From positions 3,410,001 to 3,474,000 of the forward strand of contig NZ_JAVDXW010000001.1 of assembly GCF_031458135.1 (NCBI RefSeq): a stretch of 64,000 nt of DNA, in the 5' to 3' direction. The position numbers and the translations under genes were made by a program. The notes beneath the pieces were generated by a model. The model saw only the letters and a list, made by a program, of their open reading frames with translations, made no database searches and was not told the DNA's origin. Shown in pieces: positions 45,494-55,760 of this stretch (position 1 is its first letter; each line of letters opens with the position of its first letter). This DNA is from Haloactinomyces albus (lineage in GTDB: Bacteria > Actinomycetota > Actinomycetes > Mycobacteriales > Pseudonocardiaceae).

Positions 45494-46709
45494 ATGCTGA
45501 CGGGACGAAAGTACAAGCTGCTCACTGACGATCAGGCCGCGTACGCGGAGCAGATCGGGAACGTGTGTCGGTCGGTGTGGAACACCGGCCTGGCCCAGCG
45601 GCGCGAGTACCGTCGGCGCGGCGCGTGGATGAACTACCACCCGGCAAGCCGGAGAACTGGCCGAGGCCAAACGCGAACGTCCGTGGCTGGCGGAAGCGCC
45701 GTCGCACGTATTGCAGCAGACGCTGAAAGACCTGGATGCGGCCTGCCGGGATCACGGCACGTTCCGGGTGCACTGGTGCTCGAAACGCCGTTGGAACCCG
45801 TCGTTCCGGTTCCCGGCTGGCAACCACATCACCGTGGAGCGGTTGGGCAAGCGGAAGGCCCGGGCGGAGCTGCCAAAGCTCGGCTGGGTGTCGTTTCGCT
45901 GGTCACGCCACCTGGACGGGCAGGTGCGGTCGGTCACGTTATCCCGCGACGGACGGCACTGGTTCGTGTCGTTCCTCGTGGAGGATGGCAAGCAGACACC
46001 GCAGCAGCACCCGAGTGAGAGCGTGGTCGGGGTGGACCGGGGTGTGGCCGCTGCGGTGGCTTGCTCGGACGGCACCATGCGGGACCGCCAGTTCGCCGCA
46101 CCCGGCGAGCAGCGTCGGTATCGGCGGTTGCAGCAGAAACTTGCCCGGCAGCAGAGGGGGTCCGCGAACCGGCAGAAGACCGTGGCGAAGATGAACCGCA
46201 TCAAGCGCCGCGAACGCGACCGGCGTGACGACTTCACCGCCTGGACCGGCAGCCGTCTCGCCGGCCTGCACGGCACGGTGGCGTTGGAGGACCTGCGGAC
46301 CCGTAACATGACCGGCATCGCGAAAGGCACCGTCGAACAGCCTGGTTCGCAGGTGCGGCAGAAGGCGGGGTTGAACCGGGCCATCTTGGACAAGGGGTGG
46401 CACGAGCTCGAACTCGCGTTGCGCAGCGCGGCGCGGTATACGGGCGCGAGGACTGTGGAGGTACCGGCTGCGTACACGTCGCAAACGTGTTCTCGCTGCC
46501 GCCGTGTGGACCCGGTATCGCGTGAAAGCCAAGCGCGGTTCCGGTGCACCACCTGCGGACACTGCGAGAACGCGGACGTGAACGCAGCCAAGAATGTATT
46601 GGCCGACGGGCTGTCGGTGTCAGCCTGTGGAGACTCGCCGTCGGGTGGGTCTGTGAAGCAGGAACTAGCGGGAACCCGTGAGGTATTACCGCACCGACCC
46701 GCCGCGTAA
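45494..46709 (+). pseudogene. tnpB: RNA-guided nuclease TnpB, frameshifted
   Basis: The TnpB frame is broken once. The first part (45494 to about 45640, MLTGRKYKLLTDDQAAYAEQ...) reads in one frame and the rest (QAGELAEAKRE... to the end) in the next, as if one C had been gained in the CCC at 45640-45642. Everything after is complete: RuvC acids in VGVDRGVAAAV, ALEDLRTRNM and NADVNAAKNVLA, and the zinc finger CSRCRRV...CTTCGHC. Without a shift the product would lose about 50 N-terminal residues. It may be dead, or a start inside (45711) may give a shortened protein. Confidence 0.85.
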
Positions 46710-46757
46710 CGCGCGAGAGTTGGAATCCACCGGCTTTAGCCGTGTGGAGGACGTCAA
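46600..46757 (+). ncRNA. Possible omega RNA (TnpB guide RNA scaffold)
   Basis: In IS605 elements the guide RNA overlaps the 3' end of tnpB and runs through the right end into flanking DNA. The right-end hairpin (46727-46747) sits where the scaffold would end, and the guide would begin after TCAA at 46757 with ggttccggcc. The placement is by analogy and the 5' boundary is a guess. Confidence 0.35.
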
Positions 46758-46769
46758 GGTTCCGGCCGC

Positions 46770-47348
46770 TCAGCCCGAAGCTTCGAGGGGCAACTTGCGC
46801 CCGAGAACGGCAAAGGGGCGCGGATCACCGGTGAAGCGATAGTCGCGGAGGAGATCGGTGAAGCCGACCCGGCGGTACAGTGCCCAGGCCCGGGTCGGCC
46901 CTTCCGGAGTGGACAGCAGCACCGCCCGCCCTTCGGCACCGTCGAGCAGCCTGCGCAGGATGGTTTCGCCGAGTCCGCCGCCCTGACTGTCCGGCCGCAC
47001 GTGCAGCTCGGTCAGCTCGAAGTAATTGCTCATCCACGCCTCGACGTGCGCGGCGGGGAAAGCGGTGAGCATCCCCCGGTGCACCTGCTCGTGCCACCAT
47101 TGGCCCGGGGCGCCGAGATAGCCGTATCCGATACCGATGAGCTCGTCGTGCGAGTCGAACGCACCGATACAGCGCCAGCCCGGTCGCAGCATGTGCGCCG
47201 ACCACATGGGGGCGCGCTGTTGCGCGGTGGCGGTCGGATAGCCCATTGCCGTGACGTAGAGCTGTACGGCTTCGGTGAGACGGGCACGAAGCTGGTCGGT
47301 GGACAGTTCCACCACTCGGTCACATCGGGGAGAGGGCGCAGCGCTCAC
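46770..47348 (-). CDS. GNAT-family N-acetyltransferase
   Basis: A 192-residue acetyltransferase. ELTELHVRPDSQGGGLGETILRRLL is strand 4 with the acetyl-CoA pyrophosphate loop (Q-x-x-G-x-G-type), and RAWALYRRVGFTDLLRDYRF is the C-terminal signature. The substrate is unknown. The GTG start at 47348 lies seven bases after TAGTGT (minus strand, 47356-47361), so a leaderless message is likely; the frame upstream is not needed. It ends 12 bases from the insertion element. Confidence 0.87.
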   Translation of the reverse strand: MSAAPSPRCDRVVELSTDQLRARLTEAVQLYVTAMGYPTATAQQRAPMWSAHMLRPGWRCIGAFDSHDELIGIGYGYLGAPGQWWHEQVHRGMLTAFPAAHVEAWMSNYFELTELHVRPDSQGGGLGETILRRLLDGAEGRAVLLSTPEGPTRAWALYRRVGFTDLLRDYRFTGDPRPFAVLGRKLPLEASG

Positions 47349-47493
47349 GGTTCGCACACTAAGGGGTCGGCCCGAACCATGTGCCGTCCGGTCGGGTGAG
47401 TGCTGTGGCCGCGAGGAACGCGACGCCGAGTAGCCGGAACCGACGTGCACATCCGAGGCATGTCATTCGAACTGGTGATCTATGGCGGAGCTC

Positions 47494-47547
47494 TTGAATC
47501 GTGTCCGCAGCGGACGCTAATCTCAATGTGTTCGAACTGAAGTTCGA
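47494..47547 (+). promoter_or_regulatory. LexA-controlled promoter (SOS box)
   Basis: TTGAAT (47494-47499), an 18-base spacer and TAATCT (47518-47523) form a good promoter; TCGAACTGAAGTTCGA at 47532-47547 is an exact match to the actinobacterial LexA consensus TCGAAC-N4-GTTCGA and covers the predicted transcription start. A second half site (TCGAAC, 47467-47472) lies upstream. The recA box at 49275 is a weaker match than this one. Confidence 0.75.
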
Positions 47548-47695
47548 CCGGCCAACCACGGTCGACCCGAGCGCAGGGCTTCGACACACCTCCGAGACGA
47601 GGTGGGCGATGCTCTGGCGGCGGTTCGAGCGCGGTCCGGCGGTGGTGTGGGGGAAGCACACCACCGCCGGGCACCGCCGGCTTCCCCACGGCTGA
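47528..47695 (+). CDS. Possible small SOS-induced protein
   Basis: A 55-codon frame starting with GTG inside the LexA-controlled promoter region and ending at 47695. The product (starts VFELKFDRPTTV, has SETRWAMLWRRFERG) is basic and unlike any family known to me. Third codon positions are strongly G/C, as in real genes here. A 13-bp hairpin falls inside the frame. It could instead be a non-coding transcript. Low confidence. Confidence 0.3.
   Translation: MFELKFDRPTTVDPSAGLRHTSETRWAMLWRRFERGPAVVWGKHTTAGHRRLPHG
47636..47670 (+). terminator. Strong hairpin downstream of the SOS promoter
   Basis: A perfect 13-bp inverted repeat (47636-47648 with 47658-47670) with a 9-base loop, about 105 bases after the predicted start site. 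It could end a short SOS transcript or act as an attenuator for the next gene. There is no T-run. Confidence 0.5.
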
Positions 47696-47807
47696 ACAAG
47701 AACGTGCTGGTGCTCCCATGCGACCGACGGTGCGAAAAAGCGCTTTCCGACCGGACGGGCCCACCACCAAGCACCCCGCCAGGAACAACGACTCGCCAGG
47801 AATGCCG

Positions 47808-48725
47808 ATGCCGGTCTCCACCCCCCAGCCGATCCCGGAGCAACGCCGCCACGGTCGCCGCACCCACGGCGCCCTACGCCACCACGAGCACAGCTTCACC
47901 CGGAACAACGCCACGAACCGGCCCCCACTGGTCGACCACGGGCGGATGCTCGATCTGCTCGAGTTCGAAGGACGGTTACTGGTCGCCGCCACACACGATG
48001 CGCATCCCGACTCGCCGGCTGCCGGAGTCTGCGGACGCACCCTGGCGGAAACCGTTCGCCACGCCGGTGACCAGTGCGAGGACACGCTGACCCGGATGGG
48101 CACCACCGCCTCCACAGCCTCTGCCGTACCGAAAGCACCGAGGAAGACAGCACCGAACAGGACACCGCCCACGGACGGCAGCAAGCGCGAACTGGCGGGG
48201 CGCTTCACGGCCAGGCTGGCCGATCTGCTCGCCGAGTTCGGTACGCGACCGCCCACCGACCCCTGCCCGACCTGGTGGCCCGACGATCCCAGCATCACCT
48301 TCTGGATCCGTCGCATGCTGCACGCGACGACCATGAACCGTGTGGACGCACAGACGGCCGCAGGGATACCGGTGACACCGGTAGCAGCCGACGTCGCCTG
48401 TGATGGCATCGACGAAGCACTGCGGCTCTGGTTCGGCTATCGCCTGGGCGTGCTCGGAGTGACCCCCTCCGACGCCTGGTCGCTCAGCGTGGTCACACAC
48501 GACTACCACTGGAGGGTCGAGGCCGACCGCGAGCACACGACGGCCATGCGTGCAGAGCCGAACAGTGGCAGCGCGGAAGACGGTGCAGACGGTGTGATCA
48601 CCGGTGCAGCCCCGTCGGTCTACCTGTGGCTATGGGGTCGCCTGCCGAACCGGATGATCGGCATCACCGGTGATCACGACGCCATCGCCCAACTCTGGAG
48701 CCTGCTCCGGCTGGCCACACGGTGA
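47808..48725 (+). CDS. DinB-like / mycothiol-dependent maleylpyruvate isomerase family protein
   Basis: A protein of up to 305 residues. RMLDLLEFEGRLLVAATHD is the N-terminal helix of the four-helix DinB/MDMPI fold; VRHAGDQCEDTL, PCPTWWPDDPSITFWIRRMLHATTMNRVDA (with His in the helix) and AADVACDGIDEALRLWF follow the usual order, and a C-terminal strand-rich domain ends it (GAAPSVYLWLWGRLPN). These enzymes often use mycothiol. The start is uncertain: ATG at 47808 has AGGA six bases upstream, but homology begins only near 47946. It lies 260 bases after a LexA box. Substrate unknown. Confidence 0.75.
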   Translation: MPVSTPQPIPEQRRHGRRTHGALRHHEHSFTRNNATNRPPLVDHGRMLDLLEFEGRLLVAATHDAHPDSPAAGVCGRTLAETVRHAGDQCEDTLTRMGTTASTASAVPKAPRKTAPNRTPPTDGSKRELAGRFTARLADLLAEFGTRPPTDPCPTWWPDDPSITFWIRRMLHATTMNRVDAQTAAGIPVTPVAADVACDGIDEALRLWFGYRLGVLGVTPSDAWSLSVVTHDYHWRVEADREHTTAMRAEPNSGSAEDGADGVITGAAPSVYLWLWGRLPNRMIGITGDHDAIAQLWSLLRLATR

Positions 48726-48782
48726 AGAACGTGAACCCGCCTACGGGCAGCCGGTCAGGCAGCTCTCCGCCCATGGGCGGGG

Positions 48783-48950
48783 TCAGCGCTTGCGCTGATC
48801 CCACAACCAGCGCACCGCGAGAACGAGCACGGACAGCAGAATGACGATGAAGACCAGCCGCCCCGCCCACGAGGACAGTCCGGTCGGGTCACCCTGCAGG
48901 AAAAGCGAGTCGCCCCGCAGGAGGAGCGGGTCACCGCGCAGGAGGAGCAC
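48783..48950 (-). CDS. Small single-helix membrane protein with tandem LLLRGDP repeats
   Basis: A 55-residue protein that is easily missed. It opens with three 7-residue repeats (LLLRGDP, LLLRGDS, LFLQGDP) encoded by 21-bp repeats, then LSSWAGR, one membrane helix (LVFIVILLSVLVLAVRWLW) and the basic end DQRKR. The GTG start lies six bases after TAATCT (48957-48962, minus strand), the leaderless arrangement common in this window. A palindrome CCGCCCATGGGCGG (48767-48780) after the stop may terminate it. It is divergent from the DUF3046-recA genes. I know no family for it. Confidence 0.6.
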   Translation of the reverse strand: MLLLRGDPLLLRGDSLFLQGDPTGLSSWAGRLVFIVILLSVLVLAVRWLWDQRKR

Positions 48951-49006
48951 ACCACCAGATTACCGGTCCTCTAGCCTGGTGGGAGGCCTCGCCGACCTGG
49001 AGAATC

Positions 49007-49201
49007 ATGCGTCATACCGTTTTCCGCCGCCGAATGATCGAAGAGTTCGGTGAGATCCGCGCCGACACACTGGCCCAGGACTTCGTCCTGTCCTCGCTCG
49101 ACCAGCGCACCCCGAACCAGGCGCTGGAAGCCGGGGTGGAACCCAAACGCGTGTGGCTCGCGCTGTGCGAGACGTTCGAGGTACCGCCCGAACGTCGCTG
49201 A
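49007..49201 (+). CDS. DUF3046 protein
   Basis: A 64-residue actinobacterial protein always found just before recA. It starts MRHTVFRRRMIEEFGEIRADTLAQDFVLSSLDQRT and keeps the family's GVEPKRVWLALCETFEVP tail. GGAGAATC precedes the ATG. Function unknown; position suggests a link with recombination (Rv2738c in M. tuberculosis). Confidence 0.92.
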   Translation: MRHTVFRRRMIEEFGEIRADTLAQDFVLSSLDQRTPNQALEAGVEPKRVWLALCETFEVPPERR

Positions 49202-49274
49202 ACGGGGCGGACGAGGGCCGCTGAATCGGGGGTTACCGAGCCGATGCCCTCCTCTCGGCGTGTCGCTTACCGCT

Positions 49275-49290
49275 TCGAACACGCGTTCGT
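49275..49290 (+). promoter_or_regulatory. LexA box upstream of recA
   Basis: TCGAACACGCGTTCGT differs from the actinobacterial LexA consensus TCGAAC-N4-GTTCGA at one position. It lies about 125 bases before the recA start, as expected for SOS control of recA. Confidence 0.8.
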
Positions 49291-49416
49291 CTATGATGTA
49301 TCCACAGGGGGCCGGGTTGTCCACAGATTCGCAGACCCGCAGGTGGAGTGTCGGCCCCAGCCCGTAGCGTCGGTTTCGACACGACAACGTTCGACTCGAT
49401 CGAGGTGGACCCGGAG

Positions 49417-51576
49417 ATGGCAGCAACATCCGACAAGGGCCCCGACAAGGGGAAGGCCCTGGAGCTCGCCCTCGCCCAGATCGACAAGCAGTTCGGCAAG
49501 GGATCGGTGATGCGGCTCGGCGAGGATTCGCGGCCACCGGTCGCGGCCATCCCGACCGGGTCCATCTCGCTGGATGTGGCACTCGGTGTCGGAGGCTTGC
49601 CGCGCGGCCGGATCGTCGAGATCTTCGGCCCGGAAAGCAGCGGTAAGACCTCGGTGGCCCTGCATGCCGTGGCCGGTGCGCAGAAGGAGGGCGGTACCGC
49701 CGCGTTCATCGACGCCGAGCACGCTCTCGACCCGGAGTACGCGAAGGCGATCGGGGTGGACACCGACTCCCTGCTGGTCTCCCAGCCCGACACCGGTGAG
49801 CAGGCGCTGGAGATCGCGGACATGCTGATCCGCTCCGGCGCACTGGACATCATCGCCATCGACTCGGTGGCCGCGCTGGTTCCGCGCGCCGAGATCGAGG
49901 GCGAGATGGGCGACAGCCACGTCGGTCTGCAGGCCCGTCTGATGAGCCAGGCACTGCGCAAATTGACCTCGGCTTTGTACAGTGCACAAACCACAGCCAT
50001 TTTCATCAACCAACTCCGCGAAAAAGTCGGGGTGATGTTCGGATGTATGCATTACTCCACTCGGGTGACGCTTGCGGACGGTTCTCAGGAAAAGATCGGC
50101 AAGATCGTCAACCAGAAGATGGACGTCGAGGTGATGTCCTACGATCCGGAATCAGATCGGATCGTTCCTCGCAAGATCGTGAATTGGTTCAACAACGGCC
50201 CGACGGACGAATTCCTTCAATTTACCGTCGCCAAGTCCGGCAAGAACGGTCGGTCGCAGTTTGCCGCCACAGCCAATCATCTGGTTCGTACACCCGGTGG
50301 TTGGCGCGAGGCCGGGGAGTTGATGGCCGGAGACCGGCTGCTGACCTCGGAAGAGCATGTGCTCGGCGATCAACAGTGGCAGGTTGTACTCGGGTCCTTG
50401 ATGGGCGACGGCAGTCTCTCGCCGAACCAACGGGACCGTCATGGTGTGCGGTTCCGGACGGGACACGGCGCTCAGCAGACTGCATACCTCGATTGGAAGA
50501 CGGAACTGCTCGGCAACGTCGCGCACAGCCGTACCGAGAACACCAAGGGCGCTGCCTTCGCCGACTTCACGCCGCTGCCGGAGCTTCACGAACTGTACGA
50601 GGCGGTGTATTTCGGTGACGGCAAGAAGCATCTTTCCTGGGACTACCTCAAAGCCCTGACTCCGTTGGCTCTTGCTGTTTGGTACATGGACGACGGATGT
50701 TTCACCCTGCGCTCGAAGAGAGCGCAGGAGCGCACGCACGGAGGTAGTGGCCGGATCGAGATCTGCCTCGAAGCGATGAGTCCGGGCAGTCGGGAACGGA
50801 TCGTGGAATATCTGCGCGACACCCACGATCTGGATGTCAAGCTCACCAACCGTGGGCAGCGTGGAGTGTCGGTACTCCAGTTCTCCACTGCCGCCACAGC
50901 GAAATTCCAGGAATTGATCGCACCGTACGTGCATCCGTCAATGGAATACAAGCTGCTGTCTCGTTACCGAGGGCAGTGTGGTGTGCAGCCGACTTTTGTC
51001 GATCCGGAGATGCGATTGGTCCCGGCGCGGATCCTCGATATTCACGTCAAGCCCGAGACCCGAGGTATGAATCGGTTCGATATCGAGGTCGAAGGAAATC
51101 ACAATTACTTCGTCGACGGTGTCATGGTCCACAACTCGCCCGAGACGACCACGGGTGGTAAGGCGCTGAAGTTCTACTCGTCGGTGCGGCTGGACGTGCG
51201 CCGGATCGAGACGCTGAAGGACGGCTCTGACGCGGTGGGCAACCGCACTCGGGTGAAGGTCGTCAAGAACAAGGTCAGCCCGCCGTTCAAGCAGGCCGAG
51301 TTCGACATCATCTACGGGCACGGCATCAGCCGCGAGGGTTCGTTGATCGACATGGGTGTCGAACAGAGCTTCATCCGCAAGTCCGGGGCCTGGTACACCT
51401 ACGAGGGCGACCAGCTCGGTCAGGGCAAGGAGAACGCTCGCAAGTTCCTGCGGGACAATCCGGACGTCGCCAACGAGATCGAGAAGCGGATCAAGGAGAA
51501 GCTGGGCATCGGGGCGGCGAATCCGGAATCGGAGGCATCCGAGTCCGATACCGAGGCCGCTCCGGTCGATTTCTGA
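49417..51576 (+). CDS. recA: RecA recombinase precursor with an intein
   Basis: RecA forms filaments on single-stranded DNA, drives strand exchange and activates LexA self-cleavage. The 719-codon gene encodes a 355-residue mature RecA split by a 364-residue intein. The extein has the Walker A GPESSGKT (residues 71-78), [34 protein letters not shown] as L1 region and [16 protein letters not shown] after the intein. The ATG at 49417 gives the family start; a GTG or ATG at 49348 is in frame but unneeded. recX follows after 11 bases. Confidence 0.97.
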   Translation: MAATSDKGPDKGKALELALAQIDKQFGKGSVMRLGEDSRPPVAAIPTGSISLDVALGVGGLPRGRIVEIFGPESSGKTSVALHAVAGAQKEGGTAAFIDAEHALDPEYAKAIGVDTDSLLVSQPDTGEQALEIADMLIRSGALDIIAIDSVAALVPRAEIEGEMGDSHVGLQARLMSQALRKLTSALYSAQTTAIFINQLREKVGVMFGCMHYSTRVTLADGSQEKIGKIVNQKMDVEVMSYDPESDRIVPRKIVNWFNNGPTDEFLQFTVAKSGKNGRSQFAATANHLVRTPGGWREAGELMAGDRLLTSEEHVLGDQQWQVVLGSLMGDGSLSPNQRDRHGVRFRTGHGAQQTAYLDWKTELLGNVAHSRTENTKGAAFADFTPLPELHELYEAVYFGDGKKHLSWDYLKALTPLALAVWYMDDGCFTLRSKRAQERTHGGSGRIEICLEAMSPGSRERIVEYLRDTHDLDVKLTNRGQRGVSVLQFSTAATAKFQELIAPYVHPSMEYKLLSRYRGQCGVQPTFVDPEMRLVPARILDIHVKPETRGMNRFDIEVEGNHNYFVDGVMVHNSPETTTGGKALKFYSSVRLDVRRIETLKDGSDAVGNRTRVKVVKNKVSPPFKQAEFDIIYGHGISREGSLIDMGVEQSFIRKSGAWYTYEGDQLGQGKENARKFLRDNPDVANEIEKRIKEKLGIGAANPESEASESDTEAAPVDF
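50044..51135 (+). other. RecA intein with LAGLIDADG homing endonuclease
   Basis: The intein starts at Cys (after KVGVMFG) and ends with VMVHN before Ser of SPETTTGG, so the splice residues Cys1, terminal His-Asn and Ser+1 are all present. This is the insertion site of the M. leprae RecA intein, and the sequence is closely alike throughout ([14 protein letters not shown] start, [16 protein letters not shown] end). Block C ([12 protein letters not shown]) and block E ([11 protein letters not shown]) keep the catalytic acids of a LAGLIDADG endonuclease, so it may still home. Its base composition is visibly less GC-rich than the extein, a sign of transfer. Confidence 0.95.
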
Positions 51577-51587
51577 TCCTGTCCGTC

Positions 51588-52259
51588 ATGAGCACCGAGG
51601 ATTCGGGACACCGTGGAAGTGATCTCCGCCGACGCTTCCACGGTGACCGGGACACCGGCACCGATCGGCTACCGGATGAGGGCAGTGCTCCGGGCGAGGG
51701 CGGTGCCTCGGAGGGGCACGGGCAGCAGAGCTCGCAGTCGTCCGGAGCTCCCGAGCAGCTCGCTCGGGACACCGTGTACCGGCTCCTGGCGGCGCGGGCC
51801 CGAAGCCGCTCCGAGCTCCGGCAAGCGCTACTGCGCAAGGGGATCGAGGATGACATCGCCGAAGGCGTGCTGCAGAAGTTCGAGGACGCGGGGCTGGTTG
51901 ACGATGCCGCCTTCGCGGAAAGCTGGGTGCGCCAACGGCACGAGTACCAGGGACTCGGGCGCAGGGCGCTGAGTGCCGAGTTGCGCCGTAAGGGCGTGGA
52001 CGATCAGGCGGTCGTCGAAGCTTTGTCCGGTGTGGACGCTGATGCGGAGGCGCAGCGAGCGCGGGAGCTGGTGCGGCGCAAGCTGCGCGGAATGCGTGTC
52101 GACGATCCCACCACGAGGACTCGTCGTCTGGTGGCGATGCTGGCACGCAAGGGCTACAGCGAGGCGCTGGCTTTCCGCGTCGTCCGGGAAGAAACCGAGG
52201 ACTCCGATGTGGACGCTATGGAGATGGACGGTTCGGAGTTCGGCGACCGGGACGGATGA
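51588..52259 (+). CDS. recX: RecA regulator RecX
   Basis: RecX caps RecA filaments and limits RecA activity. The 223-residue protein has a disordered acidic first 55 residues and then three helical repeats; RLLAARARSRSELRQALLRKGI, LVDDAAFAESWVRQRHEYQGLGRRALSAELRRKGV and TRRLVAMLARKGYSEALAFRVV are the typical units. ATG starts 11 bases after recA, so the genes are cotranscribed and share SOS control. Confidence 0.94.
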   Translation: MSTEDSGHRGSDLRRRFHGDRDTGTDRLPDEGSAPGEGGASEGHGQQSSQSSGAPEQLARDTVYRLLAARARSRSELRQALLRKGIEDDIAEGVLQKFEDAGLVDDAAFAESWVRQRHEYQGLGRRALSAELRRKGVDDQAVVEALSGVDADAEAQRARELVRRKLRGMRVDDPTTRTRRLVAMLARKGYSEALAFRVVREETEDSDVDAMEMDGSEFGDRDG

Positions 52260-52303
52260 TCCGATGTTTGGTCGGTGCGGTCGGTGGCTCGTAGGGTCGC
52301 TGG

Positions 52304-52999
52304 GTGACGAGTTTGACCACAGCGCCGGGTGCGCGCCACATCGTGTGGGACTGGAACGGCACGCTCCTCGACGATAATGCCGCCGTGGTCTCGGCGGTGA
52401 ACAAGGTCTGTGCCGCATTCGGTTGCGAGCATATCGATCTCGATCGGTGGCGTGCGGTGTTCGGTCGCCCGCTGCGGCGGGCCTATGAGCATGTGCTGGG
52501 GCGGGTGCTCGATGAGCACGACTGGGCGCGGATCGATGTGCTGTACCACGAGGCCTACCGCGAGTTGCTGCACACCTGTGGTCTGGCCCGCGGTGTGCCC
52601 GGTGCGTTGCGGGAGTGGATCGGTTCGGGGCGTACCCAGTCGCTGCTGTCGATGTGGTTCCACGAGGAGCTGCTCGCGCTGGTGGAGGACTTCGGGTTGA
52701 ACGCGTTGTTCACTCGTGTCGATGGGCTGCGCGCCGAGATCGGGGGCGGTTCGAAGGCGGGGCATTTGACCGAGCACGTCACTGCGCTCGGGATCGATCC
52801 TGCCGAGATCGTTCTCATCGGTGACGTGGCCGATGATGCGTACGCCGCCGAGCAGGCGGGTGCGGATTGCGTTTTGTTGACCACCGGTGTGATGGCGCGG
52901 CCTGCTCTCGAAGCCACGGGTTTTCCGGTGGTCGACTCGATCGCCGAGGCACTCGAGACGATCGGTGCCGAGTCCGCTGCCCGGGGTAGGGACGGTTGA
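52304..52999 (+). CDS. HAD-superfamily hydrolase (phosphoglycolate phosphatase-like)
   Basis: A 231-residue HAD phosphatase. Motif I VWDWNGTLLDD has the nucleophile Asp16 and acid Asp/Asn region (with Trp-Asn in place of Asp at the second position of DxD, WDWNGT type), Ser in SLLSMW is motif II, Lys in GGGSKAGHL motif III and IGDVADDAYAAEQAG motif IV. The DxN variant is normal for one actinobacterial subgroup. GTG start six bases after TAGGGT (52292-52297): likely leaderless. Substrate unknown. Confidence 0.85.
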   Translation: MTSLTTAPGARHIVWDWNGTLLDDNAAVVSAVNKVCAAFGCEHIDLDRWRAVFGRPLRRAYEHVLGRVLDEHDWARIDVLYHEAYRELLHTCGLARGVPGALREWIGSGRTQSLLSMWFHEELLALVEDFGLNALFTRVDGLRAEIGGGSKAGHLTEHVTALGIDPAEIVLIGDVADDAYAAEQAGADCVLLTTGVMARPALEATGFPVVDSIAEALETIGAESAARGRDG

Positions 53000-53006
53000 T
53001 CTTGGT

Positions 53007-53037
53007 GGGCGGAAGTTTTTCCCGGAAACTTCCGCCC
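53007..53037. terminator. Bidirectional terminator
   Basis: A perfect 12-bp inverted repeat (53007-53018 with 53026-53037) with a 7-base loop and T-rich centre stands between the convergent HAD and eda genes. Confidence 0.8.
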
Positions 53038-53056
53038 CACCCGCAGTCCTGTTCGT

Positions 53057-53680
53057 TCAGCCGAGTTCGACGGCTTGCCGGGCCAGTGCCTCGACACGGC
53101 TCCACTCGCCTGTGGTGAGCGCGTCGCGGGGAGTCAGCCAGGAACCGCCGATGCAGCGCACGTTGGGCAGTGTGAGGTAGTTCGGCGCGTTCTGCGGGGT
53201 GATTCCCCCTGTCGGGCAGAATCGCAGGTCCGGTAGCGGCCCGGTGAGGGCCTTCAGGTAGGGCACGCCGCCGCTGGGTTCGGCGGGGAAGAACTTCAGT
53301 GCCCGTGCGCCGCGTTCGGCCAGGCGCAGTGCTTCCGAAACGGTGCTGATGCCGGGCAGGCCGGGCAGACCGGTGTCGTCGACCTCGTCGAGGAGCCGTT
53401 CCGTGCAGCCGGGGGTGACCAGGTAGCGGGCACCGGCTTTGGCTGCTTTTTCCGCTTGTCCCGGTTCGGTGATGGTTCCCGCGCCGACGACGATGTCGGG
53501 AACTTCGGCGGTGATCCGTTCGATGGCGGGCAGTGCCGCTGGTGTGCGCAGGGTGACCTCGATGGTGCGCAGTCCGCCGCGCAGCAGGGCCTGTGCGGTG
53601 GGGACGGCGTGCTCGGCATCGTCGAGGACGACCACGGGGATGACGGGGCTGAGATCGAGGATCTCGGTGGCAGTGTTCAT
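53057..53680 (-). CDS. eda: 2-keto-3-deoxy-6-phosphogluconate (KDPG) aldolase
   Basis: Eda splits KDPG into pyruvate and glyceraldehyde 3-phosphate, the last step of the Entner-Doudoroff route. The 207-residue class I aldolase has catalytic Glu in [18 protein letters not shown], and the Schiff-base Lys in [27 protein letters not shown] binds phosphate. It starts 42 bases after edd on the same strand and is surely cotranscribed with it. Confidence 0.95.
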   Translation of the reverse strand: MNTATEILDLSPVIPVVVLDDAEHAVPTAQALLRGGLRTIEVTLRTPAALPAIERITAEVPDIVVGAGTITEPGQAEKAAKAGARYLVTPGCTERLLDEVDDTGLPGLPGISTVSEALRLAERGARALKFFPAEPSGGVPYLKALTGPLPDLRFCPTGGITPQNAPNYLTLPNVRCIGGSWLTPRDALTTGEWSRVEALARQAVELG

Positions 53681-53722
53681 GGTGGAGTTTTTCCGTTCGG
53701 TTGCCCTCGGTTCGGGGATGAG

Positions 53723-55579
<1,857 letters not shown>

Positions 55580-55656
55580 TCCTCGCCTCCTGCCGTGTTG
55601 GGAACAAAGCACATGAGAGCGACGACGCTGGCGCCTCCGGTGGCTGGACCTCTTCG

Positions 55657-55684
55657 ACTCTATCGTGTGTGGCACAGGTGTCAA
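55657..55684 (-). promoter_or_regulatory. edd-eda promoter, near-consensus
   Basis: On the minus strand TTGACA (55684 to 55679), a 16-base spacer and TAGAGT (55662 to 55657) form the best -35/-10 pair that I noticed in the window. The start site would be near 55650, giving a leader of about 70 bases. Confidence 0.7.
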
Positions 55685-55760
55685 AATCGGTCAAGTGAAC
55701 GACTTCGGCGGCCCGGTGATGTCTGGACAACGGCTCGGCGGATCGTGAGGATGATCGTCC

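Larger units (their letters stand above)
44975..46757 (+). mobile_element. IS200/IS605-family insertion sequence
   Basis: About 1.8 kb holding tnpA and a broken tnpB. Both ends carry a hairpin around the same 15 bases (CCGGCTTTAGCCGTG): 44987-45007 on the left and 46727-46747 on the right. These subterminal hairpins, rather than terminal inverted repeats, mark single-strand IS200/IS605 transposition. The right end probably lies at TCAA (46754-46757), as in IS608. The left end is less certain; TTCTAT at 44969-44974 may be the target and thus the TAM of the TnpB guide system. No target duplication is expected. Confidence 0.85.

Noticed and set aside
45640-45642. Programmed frameshift in tnpB
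   Set aside because: The CCC site is not a classic slippery heptamer and no stimulating structure or overlap of the usual type was seen; a simple one-base gain explains it better.
47480-48409. Minus-strand open frame opposite the DinB-like gene (309 codons)
   Set aside because: Serine/arginine-rich shadow without motifs; the plus-strand frame shows the DinB/MDMPI pattern.
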